Part shown: piece after piece, positions 29,501 to 39,560 of the stretch
Numbering within the stretch: the first letter of the stretch is position 1
How the letters are laid out: the number at the start of each line of letters is the position of its first letter
Assembly: GCA_963682095.1 (NCBI GenBank)
Contig: OY821761.1
Location: 15,066,560-15,130,559, forward strand
Length of the DNA stretch: 64,000 bases
Direction of reading: 5' to 3'
Source of the DNA: Potentilla sterilis
Lineage: Eukaryota > Streptophyta > Magnoliopsida > Rosales > Rosaceae
Program-made: the position numbers and the translations under genes
The notes under the pieces: generated by a model
Database searches by the model: none
Told to the model about the DNA's origin: nothing
Seen by the model: the letters and a program-made list of their open reading frames with translations, nothing else

Positions 29501-32500
29501 CTCATCATGATTTCACGTTCAGTAGGAGTCCATCGCCAGGAATCCTGATACACATAAACCCTCCTGTTGCTGGCCATGTCTACACACTAAGAGAGAAGTT
29601 AGAAGAAAAAAGACACGCAAAAAGAGAATGAATGTTAGCAAGAGAGAAGCCAAGAATATATAGAGATAACCAAGCGTCGAGAAGAAACCCTAGCAAGACT
29701 CTTAAGGAAACTGAGACGTCTTAATAAAAGGAAGAAAGAATACGAAGCTAAAAAGACTAACAGAAAATAAACTAAAAAGATTGCACAATAAACAAGGATC
29801 TGAAACGATTTGGTTCCCCGAGAAATCAGAGATCAGAGAGCGGAAGCATATGGATAAGGTTGAGACTGAGAGATATTCTGCATAGCAAAATCATCGAAAG
29901 ATTACTCGGAAAGCAGGAATAAAGATTGTTTCAGATATCAGTTAGTGTAATGTACTCATTTAACCAATGTACTAAAAACCCTTGACAGAAGAAAATCTTT
30001 TCTCATGCAATGTGTTTGTGTGAGCAGCAAGTAAAATCAACAGGAACTGTATTTAGACAACATTTCATGACAAATCTCCCCCTTATAACATCTGGATAAC
30101 AATTTTTTATGTGAGCTTATGTAACGAGTTGTTCAAAGCAATACTCCCAAATCAGTCGATTTTAGGGTATTAGATATAACAAGGATATCACAAAGCTGAC
30201 AACTCAAGCCGTTTTGCACATACATCCTCCAGATGTCCAAACCATTCCCGTTTCTCCTCATAACCGAAATCATTCATGAGTGACTTGCAGCATGATTACT
30301 TTAGGAATAGCTTGGACAGGTTGCCAAAGACAGAATTTTGAAGGGCAACAGTGAAATAAAATTTTCTTGTTCAACCACACCAGTAATACAGTTTTTAATA
30401 AGAGCATATTTAGGAGCTGCCATGTGCACGAATAGAAAGCATGAAATCAGACTTAAGAATGTAGAAGGGACGAGTAGTAAATGATCCTGAGTAAGATACA
30501 CAACTAAGAAATGAAAAGAAATTAAGAACCTGGACCGAGTAAGTTAAGATAAACTAAGATCAGATATCCTTGCTCAGATTTTTCATAGTTTGTGAGCTTC
30601 ATCTCAGAGTAGGAATTTCCATGACCCCTAAGGCATTTCTCAGAGTAACAAAGCGGTCAGTATCCAATGGTTTGGTGAAAAGATCAGCTAATTGATGTTC
30701 AGAGGACACAAAACATAAAGCAAGAATTTTCTTTTCAACTAAGTCACGAATAAAGTGAAAACGTAGATCAATGTGCTTAGTTCGTGAGTGCTGAACAGGA
30801 TTTTTTGATATATTTATGGCACTGGTGTTATCGCAAAAGATTGACATTGTACCTTGCTTGATGCCATAGTCATCAAGCATGTGTTTCATCCAAAGTAACT
30901 GTGTACAACAGCTACCAGCTGCAATGTACTCAGCTTCAGCAGTAGAAAGGGAAATGCAATTTTGCTTTTTGCTGTGCCAGGCAACGAGGTTATTTCCAAC
31001 AAAGAAACAGGCACCAGATGTACTTTTTCTGTCTTTCAGATTCCCTCCCCAGTCTGCATCCGAATAGCCTGCAATCTCAACATTAGTGTCATTAGTGTAA
31101 AAAATCCCACAATGTATGGTGTTAGCAACATATCGGATAATTCGTTTGACTGCATCAAGATGCGATGCTTTAGGATTAGCTTGAAAACGTGCACAGACAC
31201 CAACACAGTAACACAGATCCGGTCTGCTAGCAGTGAGGTATAACAGGCTGCCAATCATGCTCCTGTAAAGAGTGTGATCAACAGAAATGCCATCAATGTC
31301 CTCAGTTAATTTTGTAGTTGTGCTCATAGGATTTAGCACTTTCTTCTTGGAGTCCAAGCCAAATTTCTTGACAAGATTTTCTGCATACTTAGACTGAGAT
31401 AGAAACATGCCATTGTCAAGTTGAGAAACTTGCAGGCCAAGAAAGAAGGTTAGTTCACCAACCATAGACATTTCAAACTCTTTTTCCATAACATGCTGAA
31501 AGTGTTTAGTGAGTTTATCAGAGGTAGAACCAAACACAATGTCATCAACATAGATTTGAGCAATAACAAATTCCCTACCAGTGTGTTTTATAAAAAAAGT
31601 TTTGTCTACAGACCCTCGTTTGTAACCACTTTCCATTAGATGTGTTGAAAGACGTTCATACCAAGCTCTAGGAGCTTGCTTGAGTCCATAGAGAGCCTTT
31701 TTTAATTTGTAGACATGATTTGGATACTGTAGGTCAACAAAACCTTTAGGTTGCTCAACAAAAACTTCTTCCTCAAGAAGTCCATTTAAAAAAGCAGTTT
31801 TAACATCCATTTGGTAAAGTTTAAAACTAAGATGACATGCAATAGAGAGGAGAAGTCTTACAGACTCAAGACGAGCAACAGGAGCAAAGGTCTCATCGTA
31901 ATCAAGACCTTCAATCTGAGAATATCCTTGAGCAACAAGACGAGCTTTGTTTCTTGTGATGTTCCCCTTTTCATCACATTTGTTTCTAAAAATCCATTTT
32001 GTACCAACAACATTACCTGTCTCAGGTCTAGGAACCAAATCCCACACATTGTGTCTGGTGAACTGGTTCAGCTCATCTTGCATAGCATTTATCCAATCAT
32101 CGTCTTTCATAGCCTCATTAACCGTTTTTGGTTCTAAGGTGGATACATAACCGAAGGTTTTAATAGTCTTTGATACTTTCTTGTGTACTGCAATAAAAGT
32201 TAGAAAAGCAAGATGATTGATATCAAAATCAGATGTGTTAACCTCTTTGACTTTAGATCCAGCTCTAGTTCTTGTCATGATCCCATCAGAGATACTGCCA
32301 ATAACATCAGCTGTAGAATGATCCTTTTGCACCTGTCTATATCCAGGTTGAAATTTTGTTTCAGCATCATAAATTTGATCATCAACAGTATTGCTTTTTT
32401 CAGTTGTGTCAGTCTCAGCATCACTGTCTGCTAAGGGAAAGATTTCAGGAGAATCTGAAACATGTCTTTCAAAGAAGTCATCAACAGATACATTAATTGA

Positions 32501-35500
32501 TTCAATAATATTTTTTGTTTCTCTATTGTAGACTCTGAAAGCTCTACTGTTTAATGAGTAACCAAGAAAAACACCATGATCACTTCGTGATTCAAATTTT
32601 GTTAGATCTTTTCTATCTTTATAAATGTAACAAGGACTTCCAAATACATGAAAGTAACTGATGTTAGGAATTTTACCTTTCCATAACTCGTATGGGGTTT
32701 TACTCTCACCTGTCCTTAGGAAAACTCGGTTGCTTGTGTAACAAGCAGTGCTTACTGCTTCAGCCCAAAAAATGGATTTTATTCCTGCAAAATGAAGCAT
32801 AACTCTTGCCATGTCCAACAGTACACGATTTTTCCTTTCAACCACTCCATTTTGCTGTGGAGTAATTGGGGCAGAAAATTCATGAACTATACCATATTTA
32901 TTGCAGAAATCATCAAAGTTTTTATTTTTGAACTCAGTTCCATTATCAGATCTGATTCGTGTAATTGAAAAACCAGAAGATTTCTTTTCATTTGAAATTT
33001 GAAGACTCAGGTTTAAAAATTTTTCAAAAGTTTCACTTTTATCTTTTAAGAACAAAACCCAGGTAAACCGCGAGTAGTCATCAACAACAACCAGAATGTA
33101 GCTCTTGCCTCCATAGCTTTCAGGAGAAGCAGGACCAACCAGGTCCATGTGAAGCAATTCAAGAATCCTTGAGGATGATGTGGCATTAATAGTTCGATGA
33201 GGAGATCTTGTTAGTTTTCCCAGTTTACATCCTCTGCAGACAGGATTAGTTTTAGCTGATAGTTTTGGTAATCCTCGAACACACTGTTTTGAGGAGAGTT
33301 TGACAAGGTCTTGAAAATTCACATGTCCCAATTTCCTGTGCCATAGAATTGTGTGATCATCTGCAGCAGTAGAAATAAGGCAAGTTTGCAATTCAAAAAC
33401 TTTGTTAGCATATACATGGTAACAGTTGTCATTTTCTCTTGTTCCTCCCATGATGCATCTCTGATCCGAATCAAGAACAATACATCTTTCTTTGTTAAAC
33501 CAAACATTCTCATGTTCATCACATAGTTGACTAACACTCATAAGATTTGCAGTCAAACCATCAACAAGGTAGACATTTTTTAATAGAGGAATATTTGGTG
33601 TGCTTACACAGCCTTTACCAAGGACTTTTGCACGTCTTCCATCTCCAAAAGTAACACTGCCACTTGGAAAATCATTTTCAAAACTAGTAAACCATTTCTT
33701 GTTACCTGTCATATGCTTTGAACAGCCACTGTCCATATACCACATATCAGGCTCTTTATCTGAAAGAGCAGTTAAAGCAACACAGCATACAGCAATAGTT
33801 GGATCAATTTCATTTTTAATAACACTCGCCATAAGGCATATCAGATCAGGTGAATTAAAAACGGCATTTGAATTTGTGGTTTCTTTAGGAATAGAAATGT
33901 GCTGAGTAAGTCTATTTATCATAGACATCTGTTCATTCAGCTGTTTTTGAAGAACTTTGAACATGTGAGAATTATCAGATGGAATAGATTTTATCAAGTT
34001 TGGACACATAGGTCTAATATGCCCAGTAATACCACAGTTGTGACATATAGGAGTGAACTTGATATTGTTTTTTGTACCATGAATAACATGTTTCAGAGAT
34101 GAGGTAGATTCAGTTGAGTTAAAATCAGATATCTCAGAAACAGTAAAAGAAGTATCAAGTGTTTTAGTCTCCACAGGTTTTTCTACAATTTTTGTACCAG
34201 TTTTAGTAAACCCAAGACCAGACATATCGTTGTAGGATCTAGAGTTAGAAAGTAGTTCATCAACAGCCTTAGAGCTTAACTGGAATTTATTTAGTTTAGT
34301 GTTAGCATCATTAAGCTTTTCATGCAGAGAATCAATATCAGCATACAGAAGATTACTTTGAGTTACATACCTTTTTACTTGATTTTTCAGATCCATGATC
34401 TCAGTAGTATACTCAAGATCCTGCTTGGGAGAGGAGGACTTTAGATGATGCAGTTCTTTGTTCAGTTTTTGTCTTTCTGAATCCCAGCAAAGTTGATCCT
34501 TCTTGAATTTCGACTCTAATTTTTCTTTTTCCTGTGTAAGAACCAAGACCTGAGACTCAAGCAGCAAAACTTTCTCACTCATACATTCAGACATAGAACA
34601 TAGTTTAGAGTACATGTTATCGAGGTCAACATTATCAAAATCAACAAATTGGTCAGATAAAGAAACGTCATCTTCATCTGAAAGAACAGAACTATAAGAG
34701 GCAACAAGGGCAATATTTTTTTCTTCTTCATCATCATCACTCCAGGAACTCTTCAATGCCTTTTTCTCTCTTTCTTTGAATTTATTGTTTCCACAATCAT
34801 TTGCAATGTGACCAACTCCACCACATTCAAAGCATTTTGGCCTGGAACCAGATTTCCTTTGATCAGACCTGCCAAACTTTGAAGATTTATCAACAGAAGT
34901 GTTAGATCTATTTTCAGAAGAGAACTTTCCTCTAGAGGCATTCTTGAGATTTAGAATTTTTCTGAACTCTTTAGTCAGAAGAGCATAATCTGCTGCAGTA
35001 TAACAATCTTCCTTTTTATCAGGTTTTTGAGTGACTTTAAAAGCAATATTTTTTGGTTTCTTTTGCAGTTTTGAATTTAATTCCTGTTCATGAGTTTTGA
35101 GATTTCCAACAAGCTCATTTAAAGAGTAAGTGTCTACATCTTGAACCTCATGAATTGAGGTAACTTTCTGAGCAAACCTGTCAGGAAGTGCCCTGAGGAA
35201 TTTCTTTACCAGTTCATCTGAAGGAATTGGTTTTTGTAAACCCTGGCATTTTCCAGCAATAAGAGTAAGACGTTTATGAAAACTATCTATAGTTTCATCC
35301 TCATCCATCTGCATGAGTTCAAATTCACGAGATAGTAGGTGCAGTTTTTGTGCTCTAACTTTCTTGCTTCCTTCAAAAACAGTTTCTAAAGCTTCCCATG
35401 CTTCTTTTGATGTTTCACAGTGCATGACATGAACTCTTTCATTTTTTGATAGAGCTAGGTTTAAAGCATTGCGAGCTTTATGTTCAGCTTCACCGAGAGC

Positions 35501-38037
35501 TTTTTCTTTTTCATCCCATTCATTTATGGGCTTAAGAATTTGTTTTGTTGAGTCCTCATCATCATCTTTTGTAGGATGGGACCAACCAGTTATTATGCAA
35601 TGCCAGGATCTAGCATCCATGGCATGGATGTAGGTTTTCATCATGCATTTCCAATCATTGAAATCATCCGAATCAAACGGAGGGGGTGCATTGACACTAG
35701 ATCTCTCCATTTTCAGGATCGAGACAAACAGTAAGAGAATGTCTTAGGCTCTGATGCCAATTGAAAGTACTAAAGTGAAGAGATAAAGTAAAACAGCAAA
35801 GTAAGAAAGTGAAGAACAAGGATTTGTTAACAACAGTGAAAATCTCAGCGAGATTAAAAACACTGCGAGACCGATAACGTAGTCTACACGAATCCACTAT
35901 GAAGAATGAAAATACAAGATCACAAGTCGAGATATTTAACACAATCTCTTTGTAAGCATACAACTTGCTGACTTGATATTTAACTTGTATCAGTTCTATC
36001 AAAGCCTCTAATTATCAATGATAAAGTTTGTTCAAAAATGATCGAGTACACAAGTACAGATCAAGAACATATAGCTGCAGAACTATGCTGCACAAATAGA
36101 TAAAAATGTAATTAAAAGATCTGTTTTCTTCATTCACTTGTCTTGGTATATATAGAGGAAGTCTCTCCCTCAATATGTGATGCTCATCAGATCCAAGAAA
36201 GCAGGAGTCAATCTCGTCAGAGATATAGCAGAATCTGTTTAAGAAGATAGACATATCTTGTTTCCCAATATATGGTTATCAATATAGAAAAATAAGGAGT
36301 AAATCAATGAGTAAGTCAATATTCCTAGTCATACTAGGAAACTAGCAGATTTGTAGGAAGAGCCAAAAATAACTTACCTTCAGAAACAATAGGAATGCCA
36401 GCAACCAGAAAGATGAACTGTCTGTATCAACAGCAGTGCCATCTAATTAATCATCATCATCGATGCTTATAGAACATTTTCGATCTTCTGCAATTGAAAC
36501 TAGCAGCTGCATGTATAACTAACAATAATCATCTGTTTAATTTGTTGCCTTGTTTGTGGAATAAATCACAGAGCTGGTTGATATGAGAACGGGGAAGAAG
36601 GTGAAAAGGCGGAACCCTGATAAGCCTGGCATCTATACGGGCACAAAGACGCAGTGGTTGAAGATGATGAACAACAACCAACCTCTGAAGGTTGCTTACG
36701 CCGAGCAACACAAGGGTCCCGCAGAATTGAAGTGGAGGACTTTGATGTCCCGAGACATCGGGAGCGCCGTCCGGAGCAAAGTGCCGATGCTTGCGCCTTC
36801 ATTTGCTGAGCTGGAAGAGGAGCATCAGGATACATTGACCACTTATATGGAGGTAAAACATTATTTTACAATTTTTTTAACATTTTTTTTCAATGACATT
36901 ATATTGAAATATGATGTTTCTAATGTTTTTTTTTTAATTGTTTGTTACTAGACGCTCTATCACCTTCCTCCCACCGAGACAGGCATGTGGAAATACATTG
37001 ACGAGACGGCTGGAAAGATTTATAAGGACTGGAAGTACGACTGCCACACACACTACGTGGAAGTGTCCAAGGCGACGCCTGCAGAGTTTATCCACCGACC
37101 GGAGCAGTGGGAGTGGCTCAAAGTGCACTTTGAGGACGATGATTACAAGGTAATGTAAATTAATTAGAGGTTTTTGCATTTCAGAAAACAGCTTGTTATA
37201 CTCATATTTATACTCCTTTTTGCAGAGGATGTGTGCCCGGAACGCCGCTAACCGAAACAACGCCAAGGAGAAGGGGACTGCAATCAACCACCACTCTGGC
37301 ACCACACCCTACAGCTACCGGGTCGCTGCGAATCAGGAGAAAGGGCATCCAGCGCCTATACTGCAGATAGTCTGCGATGTTTATCAAGCATCGCAGAATG
37401 CGCAGGCGAAAGTGGTAAGTCACTTCCCTATTGGTCCAACGATTTCAGTTATTTCGAATTAAGAAGTATAATAACACAAATCAATGAAATTTTTTTTGCA
37501 GGCAGCGGTCAAGAGGAAGATGGATGAGCTCTGTGCTTCTCGAGTGAGTGGTGAAGCGAGCGGCAGTCACGTGACGGGTCCCGTTAGCGTCGAGGAGCAG
37601 ATGGCTGTCGTCGAGAAGGAGCTGGGTGGGAAGCCGGGCACGAGGGTCCGGGGTATATTTTCTTAAAACATCTTCTTCTGTTCAGTTTTATTATTTTTGA
37701 TACGAAATCGTTTTTAAATTTATTTTTTTGTTTTACCTTTTTTGCAGGGTTAGGGGATGCATTAAGACGCCCGCCCAAATCAAGAGGCGGTGCACGCGTG
37801 TCCCGCGACAATTCGGAGGTTGAGGAGTTGAAGAGGCAACTACAAGTCGTCACTGAGGAGAGCAGACGCGACAAAGAAAAGTGGCAGCAACGCGTGGCGA
37901 CGTTGGAGGCTCTCCTCGGTCAAGTCATAACGGCTCAAGGCAATGCGGCTGTCAATGTGTCCGAACCAACTACCACCGTCCCGGATAAATCCTCGTGTGC
38001 ATCCAAAGGTAATCTCGAGTTCGACCACCTAGATTAG
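26510..38037 (+). CDS. CACTA-B tnpA-type protein (Transposase_24 family), 479 aa, six exons
   Basis: Exons read as 26510-26840, 36572-36852, 36952-37149, 37226-37414, 37502-37652 and 37748-38037. All introns are GT-AG, all phases agree and no stop interrupts the frame. Exon 1 encodes a charged, Ala-rich start and a Gly/Ser-rich low-complexity stretch ending RTKRGPKEP. Exons 2-4 carry the plant Ptta/En-Spm (Transposase_24) region: W-K-Y-I-D-E near the middle, RPEQWEWLKVHFEDDDYK, RNAANRNNAKEK and HHSGTTPYSYR. Exon 6 ends in a predicted coiled coil (EELKRQLQ ... WQQRVATLEALL) and an acidic tail. In En/Spm the TNPA protein binds subterminal repeats and regulates the promoter. Intron 1 is 9.7 kb because it contains the Sirevirus. 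Expression then depends on splicing out, or terminating within, that insertion. Confidence 0.85.
27981..28601 (-). repeat. 3' LTR of the Sirevirus-like element
   Basis: 621-bp direct repeat, outer flank GAAAC, inner flank the polypurine tract. Carries GAGGGGGAGAC at 28380-28390, where the other LTR has one G to A change. Confidence 0.95.
28602..28616 (-). promoter_or_regulatory. 3' polypurine tract of the Sirevirus-like element
   Basis: GCCAAAGGGGGAGAT on minus lies directly before the 3' LTR. Similar tracts occur at 28993-29006 and about 30073-30086. Confidence 0.85.
28948..29577 (-). CDS. Extra ORF downstream of pol in the Sirevirus-like element, 209 aa, unknown function
   Basis: The ORF lies in the sense direction between pol and the 3' LTR, where Sireviruses may carry an env-like or otherwise unassigned ORF. 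The protein starts MASNRRVYVYQDSWRW and has an amphipathic, heptad-like stretch (roughly residues 45-85, QRFNMLDDRFNRLDYQFELL) predicting a coiled coil. A Trp-containing middle and a Gly/Ala-rich end follow. No signal peptide or membrane segment is visible, so it is not a standard envelope. A TATA-like CTATATATTC on minus (about 29654-29664) lies about 80 nt upstream of its ATG and could drive a separate transcript. Function unknown. Confidence 0.7.
   Translation of the reverse strand: MASNRRVYVYQDSWRWTPTEREIMMRQAGFRSAEDDHPAPPDEDVVDLAQRFNMLDDRFNRLDYQFELLHRSFAALASRVSHLLHHLGQDPSEFDSSSKKSPSPERWNAPQVHVGDPLWDAICARAEESGATKTQDTEVDWSAIPAHAWSTSMAEAQDLNRWNIQKSYGPCAVRYHYADGTFEDVPYVLPSKGGDAADGGAGPSTVSGK
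29578..30598 (-). other. Non-coding region between pol and the downstream ORF of the Sirevirus-like element
   Basis: About 1 kb with no convincing coding frame. Contains a TATA-like box near 29660 and an extra polypurine tract near 30080. Confidence 0.6.
30599..35710 (-). CDS. Sirevirus-like Gag-Pol polyprotein, 1703 aa, uninterrupted
   Basis: Starts 40 nt inside the primer site. Gag has a DUF4219/UBN2-type region (DFNDWKCMMKTYIHAMD; EAWEALETVFEG), a CX2CX4HX4C knuckle near residue 290 (CFECGGVGHIANDC), a long coiled-coil stretch, and a second knuckle near 555 (CHNCGITGHIRPMC). Then come the protease MDSGCSKHMTG near 658, integrase zinc region (HRKLGHVNF ... CRGCKLGK) and core (HMDLVG about 853, VVDDYSRFTWV, RSDNGTEF, QQNGVVERKNR), reverse transcriptase with YVDD near 1387, and RNase H (SDADWGG about 1553, STAEAEYIA, CDNTSAINIS). 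The frame is complete and all catalytic signatures are present, so this copy may be competent. Gag is unusually long for Copia, as in Sireviruses. Confidence 0.95.
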   Translation of the reverse strand: MERSSVNAPPPFDSDDFNDWKCMMKTYIHAMDARSWHCIITGWSHPTKDDDEDSTKQILKPINEWDEKEKALGEAEHKARNALNLALSKNERVHVMHCETSKEAWEALETVFEGSKKVRAQKLHLLSREFELMQMDEDETIDSFHKRLTLIAGKCQGLQKPIPSDELVKKFLRALPDRFAQKVTSIHEVQDVDTYSLNELVGNLKTHEQELNSKLQKKPKNIAFKVTQKPDKKEDCYTAADYALLTKEFRKILNLKNASRGKFSSENRSNTSVDKSSKFGRSDQRKSGSRPKCFECGGVGHIANDCGNNKFKEREKKALKSSWSDDDEEEKNIALVASYSSVLSDEDDVSLSDQFVDFDNVDLDNMYSKLCSMSECMSEKVLLLESQVLVLTQEKEKLESKFKKDQLCWDSERQKLNKELHHLKSSSPKQDLEYTTEIMDLKNQVKRYVTQSNLLYADIDSLHEKLNDANTKLNKFQLSSKAVDELLSNSRSYNDMSGLGFTKTGTKIVEKPVETKTLDTSFTVSEISDFNSTESTSSLKHVIHGTKNNIKFTPICHNCGITGHIRPMCPNLIKSIPSDNSHMFKVLQKQLNEQMSMINRLTQHISIPKETTNSNAVFNSPDLICLMASVIKNEIDPTIAVCCVALTALSDKEPDMWYMDSGCSKHMTGNKKWFTSFENDFPSGSVTFGDGRRAKVLGKGCVSTPNIPLLKNVYLVDGLTANLMSVSQLCDEHENVWFNKERCIVLDSDQRCIMGGTRENDNCYHVYANKVFELQTCLISTAADDHTILWHRKLGHVNFQDLVKLSSKQCVRGLPKLSAKTNPVCRGCKLGKLTRSPHRTINATSSSRILELLHMDLVGPASPESYGGKSYILVVVDDYSRFTWVLFLKDKSETFEKFLNLSLQISNEKKSSGFSITRIRSDNGTEFKNKNFDDFCNKYGIVHEFSAPITPQQNGVVERKNRVLLDMARVMLHFAGIKSIFWAEAVSTACYTSNRVFLRTGESKTPYELWKGKIPNISYFHVFGSPCYIYKDRKDLTKFESRSDHGVFLGYSLNSRAFRVYNRETKNIIESINVSVDDFFERHVSDSPEIFPLADSDAETDTTEKSNTVDDQIYDAETKFQPGYRQVQKDHSTADVIGSISDGIMTRTRAGSKVKEVNTSDFDINHLAFLTFIAVHKKVSKTIKTFGYVSTLEPKTVNEAMKDDDWINAMQDELNQFTRHNVWDLVPRPETGNVVGTKWIFRNKCDEKGNITRNKARLVAQGYSQIEGLDYDETFAPVARLESVRLLLSIACHLSFKLYQMDVKTAFLNGLLEEEVFVEQPKGFVDLQYPNHVYKLKKALYGLKQAPRAWYERLSTHLMESGYKRGSVDKTFFIKHTGREFVIAQIYVDDIVFGSTSDKLTKHFQHVMEKEFEMSMVGELTFFLGLQVSQLDNGMFLSQSKYAENLVKKFGLDSKKKVLNPMSTTTKLTEDIDGISVDHTLYRSMIGSLLYLTASRPDLCYCVGVCARFQANPKASHLDAVKRIIRYVANTIHCGIFYTNDTNVEIAGYSDADWGGNLKDRKSTSGACFFVGNNLVAWHSKKQNCISLSTAEAEYIAAGSCCTQLLWMKHMLDDYGIKQGTMSIFCDNTSAINISKNPVQHSRTKHIDLRFHFIRDLVEKKILALCFVSSEHQLADLFTKPLDTDRFVTLRNALGVMEIPTLR
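35748..35759 (-). promoter_or_regulatory. Primer-binding site of the Sirevirus-like element
   Basis: TGGCATCAGAGC on minus, two bases from the LTR end; a one-base variant of the tRNA-iMet site in the other two Copia elements of this window. Confidence 0.88.
35762..36382 (-). repeat. 5' LTR of the Sirevirus-like element
   Basis: 621-bp direct repeat next to the primer site. A TATA box (CTATATATACC on minus, 36145-36155) marks the LTR promoter. Confidence 0.95.
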
Positions 38038-38299
38038 GATTTTTTTTCCCTTGTAATGGAACATCTACATTACATGTATTATGGAACATCTACATTACAT
38101 GTAGTGTGCTTGTATTATGTAGATTATGAAACGATGATATAAGATTTGAATGTAATCTACGTATTTCTAAAATATAGTGTGCTTGTATTATGTTGGATAT
38201 GTGTGAAATCTCAATTGAAATGTATTTTGTGTTATTTTTATGTGAATGGAATAGGTCCAAACAACACCAACAAAAAGGTTTCCTTCTCTATAACAAACA

Positions 38300-38740
38300 T
38301 AGGAGCGACGAATATTGAGCAATATTCGTCGCTTAAAGTTATAATACACAGATTTAATTTAATCCGTAAAGCGACCAATTTTGTTCAATATTCGTCGCTT
38401 TTATTATTTAAGGGACGACCAAAACTCGTCGCTTATATTTTAGAAGAGACGACCAAAACTCGTCGCTTGGATTATGGAAACGACGACCAAAACTCGTCGC
38501 TGTTATTACGGAAGCGACGACCAAAGGTGGTCGCTTTTATTTGAAGGCGACCAAGTTAGAAGTCGTTGCTTACAAAGTAAGAGCGACGAGTTTTGCCCCA
38601 AAACTCGTCGCTATATACCAGAAACGACGAAAAGTAAGCGACGATATCGAAGCGACAACTTTTCGTCTCTTTCATACGAAAGCGACGATTTTTGGTCAGA
38701 AACGACGACAAAAAGTCGTCGCTTCTTTATGAATCTGCAG
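38300..38740. repeat. CACTA-B right subterminal repeat array
   Basis: Dense GCGACGA/TCGTCGC motifs alternate with AAAACTCGTCGC-type units up to the right terminus. Confidence 0.9.
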
Positions 38741-38748
38741 TAGTGTTA

Positions 38749-39183
38749 GCTAGCTAACTGAATATTGTACAGGTAGATTTGGAGTACCTATGGTCTATGC
38801 ATGTGTATATATATATATATAAAACTTAAATTCCTTCGCATATAATTAATATAACACTACTTTCTTTTCCTATGATGCAAAATGAGTGTGTAGCGACACA
38901 TAAACTCAAAACATTCAAGTCGCAAGATTAGGTGATGAAGCCGCAAAGAAAAATCGGCAATTGAAGGAATTCTTTGTCAGGGTTATATGCAAACATATGC
39001 AACCAATTCCCACGTGAGACAACGCATATAATCGGAAACTTGAAGATTAAGGAAACAAGTTTAATCTCAACCCATTAGATGCATTAGAAAATTTAAACAA
39101 TGTTAAATGAACCAGAACTTACCTTATGTATTAGTCTATGTGGCATGTACACGACATGTCACTACCTAATTAGAGAGTTTCAT
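38749..39183. other. Spacer right of CACTA-B
   Basis: AT-rich, short (AT)n at about 38807-38821; no gene recognised. Confidence 0.6.
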
Positions 39184-39186
39184 TAA

Positions 39187-39557
39187 GGGTACGTTTGGTA
39201 CCCAGTATAATTGTGCACCTCCTTAGATATAATACTAGTATAGGCATACTGTGAGTAAGCTTAATCAGTGTTATGGTGAGCTATGTTTGGTGGTAAGGAC
39301 TAGGGTGAGAGGACTAAATCCACCAACTAAGGTAGAGAGGAGAGAGATAGAGAGAGTGAGAGAGGAGAGAGATGGTGTTATCTTGAGACACCAAAATCAT
39401 GTACTCACAATAACACCAACTAAGGCAAGTAAAGACAAAAAAGAGGTGTTGTGTAACACCATTTTACTGTTCACTCTTTCACACCAAACACAGGGCACAC
39501 TAGTTAACACCTCTTATTTAGCACAACACCAGTTAGTACTGCACACCAAACGTACCC
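39187..39557. mobile_element. Tourist-like MITE (PIF/Harbinger type)
   Basis: The terminal inverted repeat GGGTACGTTTGGT appears at both ends and the target duplication is TAA (39184-39186, 39558-39560). Length 371 bp, no coding capacity; a GA-rich patch lies in the middle. The TAA duplication assigns it to PIF/Harbinger. Confidence 0.88.
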
Positions 39558-39560
39558 TAA

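Larger units (their letters stand above)
27981..36382 (-). mobile_element. Sirevirus/Maximus-type Copia retrotransposon nested in the tnpA intron
   Basis: 8.4-kb minus-strand element with 621-bp LTRs (27981-28601, 35762-36382) that differ by one base by eye (28383 against 36164). It has TG...CA ends and the perfect target duplication GAAAC (27976-27980, 36383-36387). The primer site TGGCATCAGAGC lies two bases inside the 5' LTR. It has a gag-pol frame of 1703 aa, an additional downstream ORF and several polypurine tracts. Long Gag with two zinc knuckles, extra ORF and multiple PPTs fit the Sirevirus (SIRE/Maximus) lineage. One LTR difference means a very young insertion. It is antisense to tnpA. 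Confidence 0.95.
22142..38745 (+). mobile_element. Large CACTA transposon with tnp2 and tnpA genes (CACTA-B), split by a Sirevirus
   Basis: The left end is CACTACTGCAGAAAGCC and the right end, complemented, is CACTACTGCAGATTC. The target duplication is TTA on both sides (22139-22141, 38746-38748). Subterminal GCGACGA/TCGTCGC arrays occupy 22165-22430 and 38300-38740. Between them lie a defective tnp2-type gene (23571-25878), a third internal motif cluster (26015-26245) and a tnpA-type gene (26510-38037), all on plus. Without the nested retrotransposon the element is about 8.2 kb. It has lost the TNP2 catalytic core, so it is not autonomous, but tnpA and both ends look functional. Confidence 0.95.
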
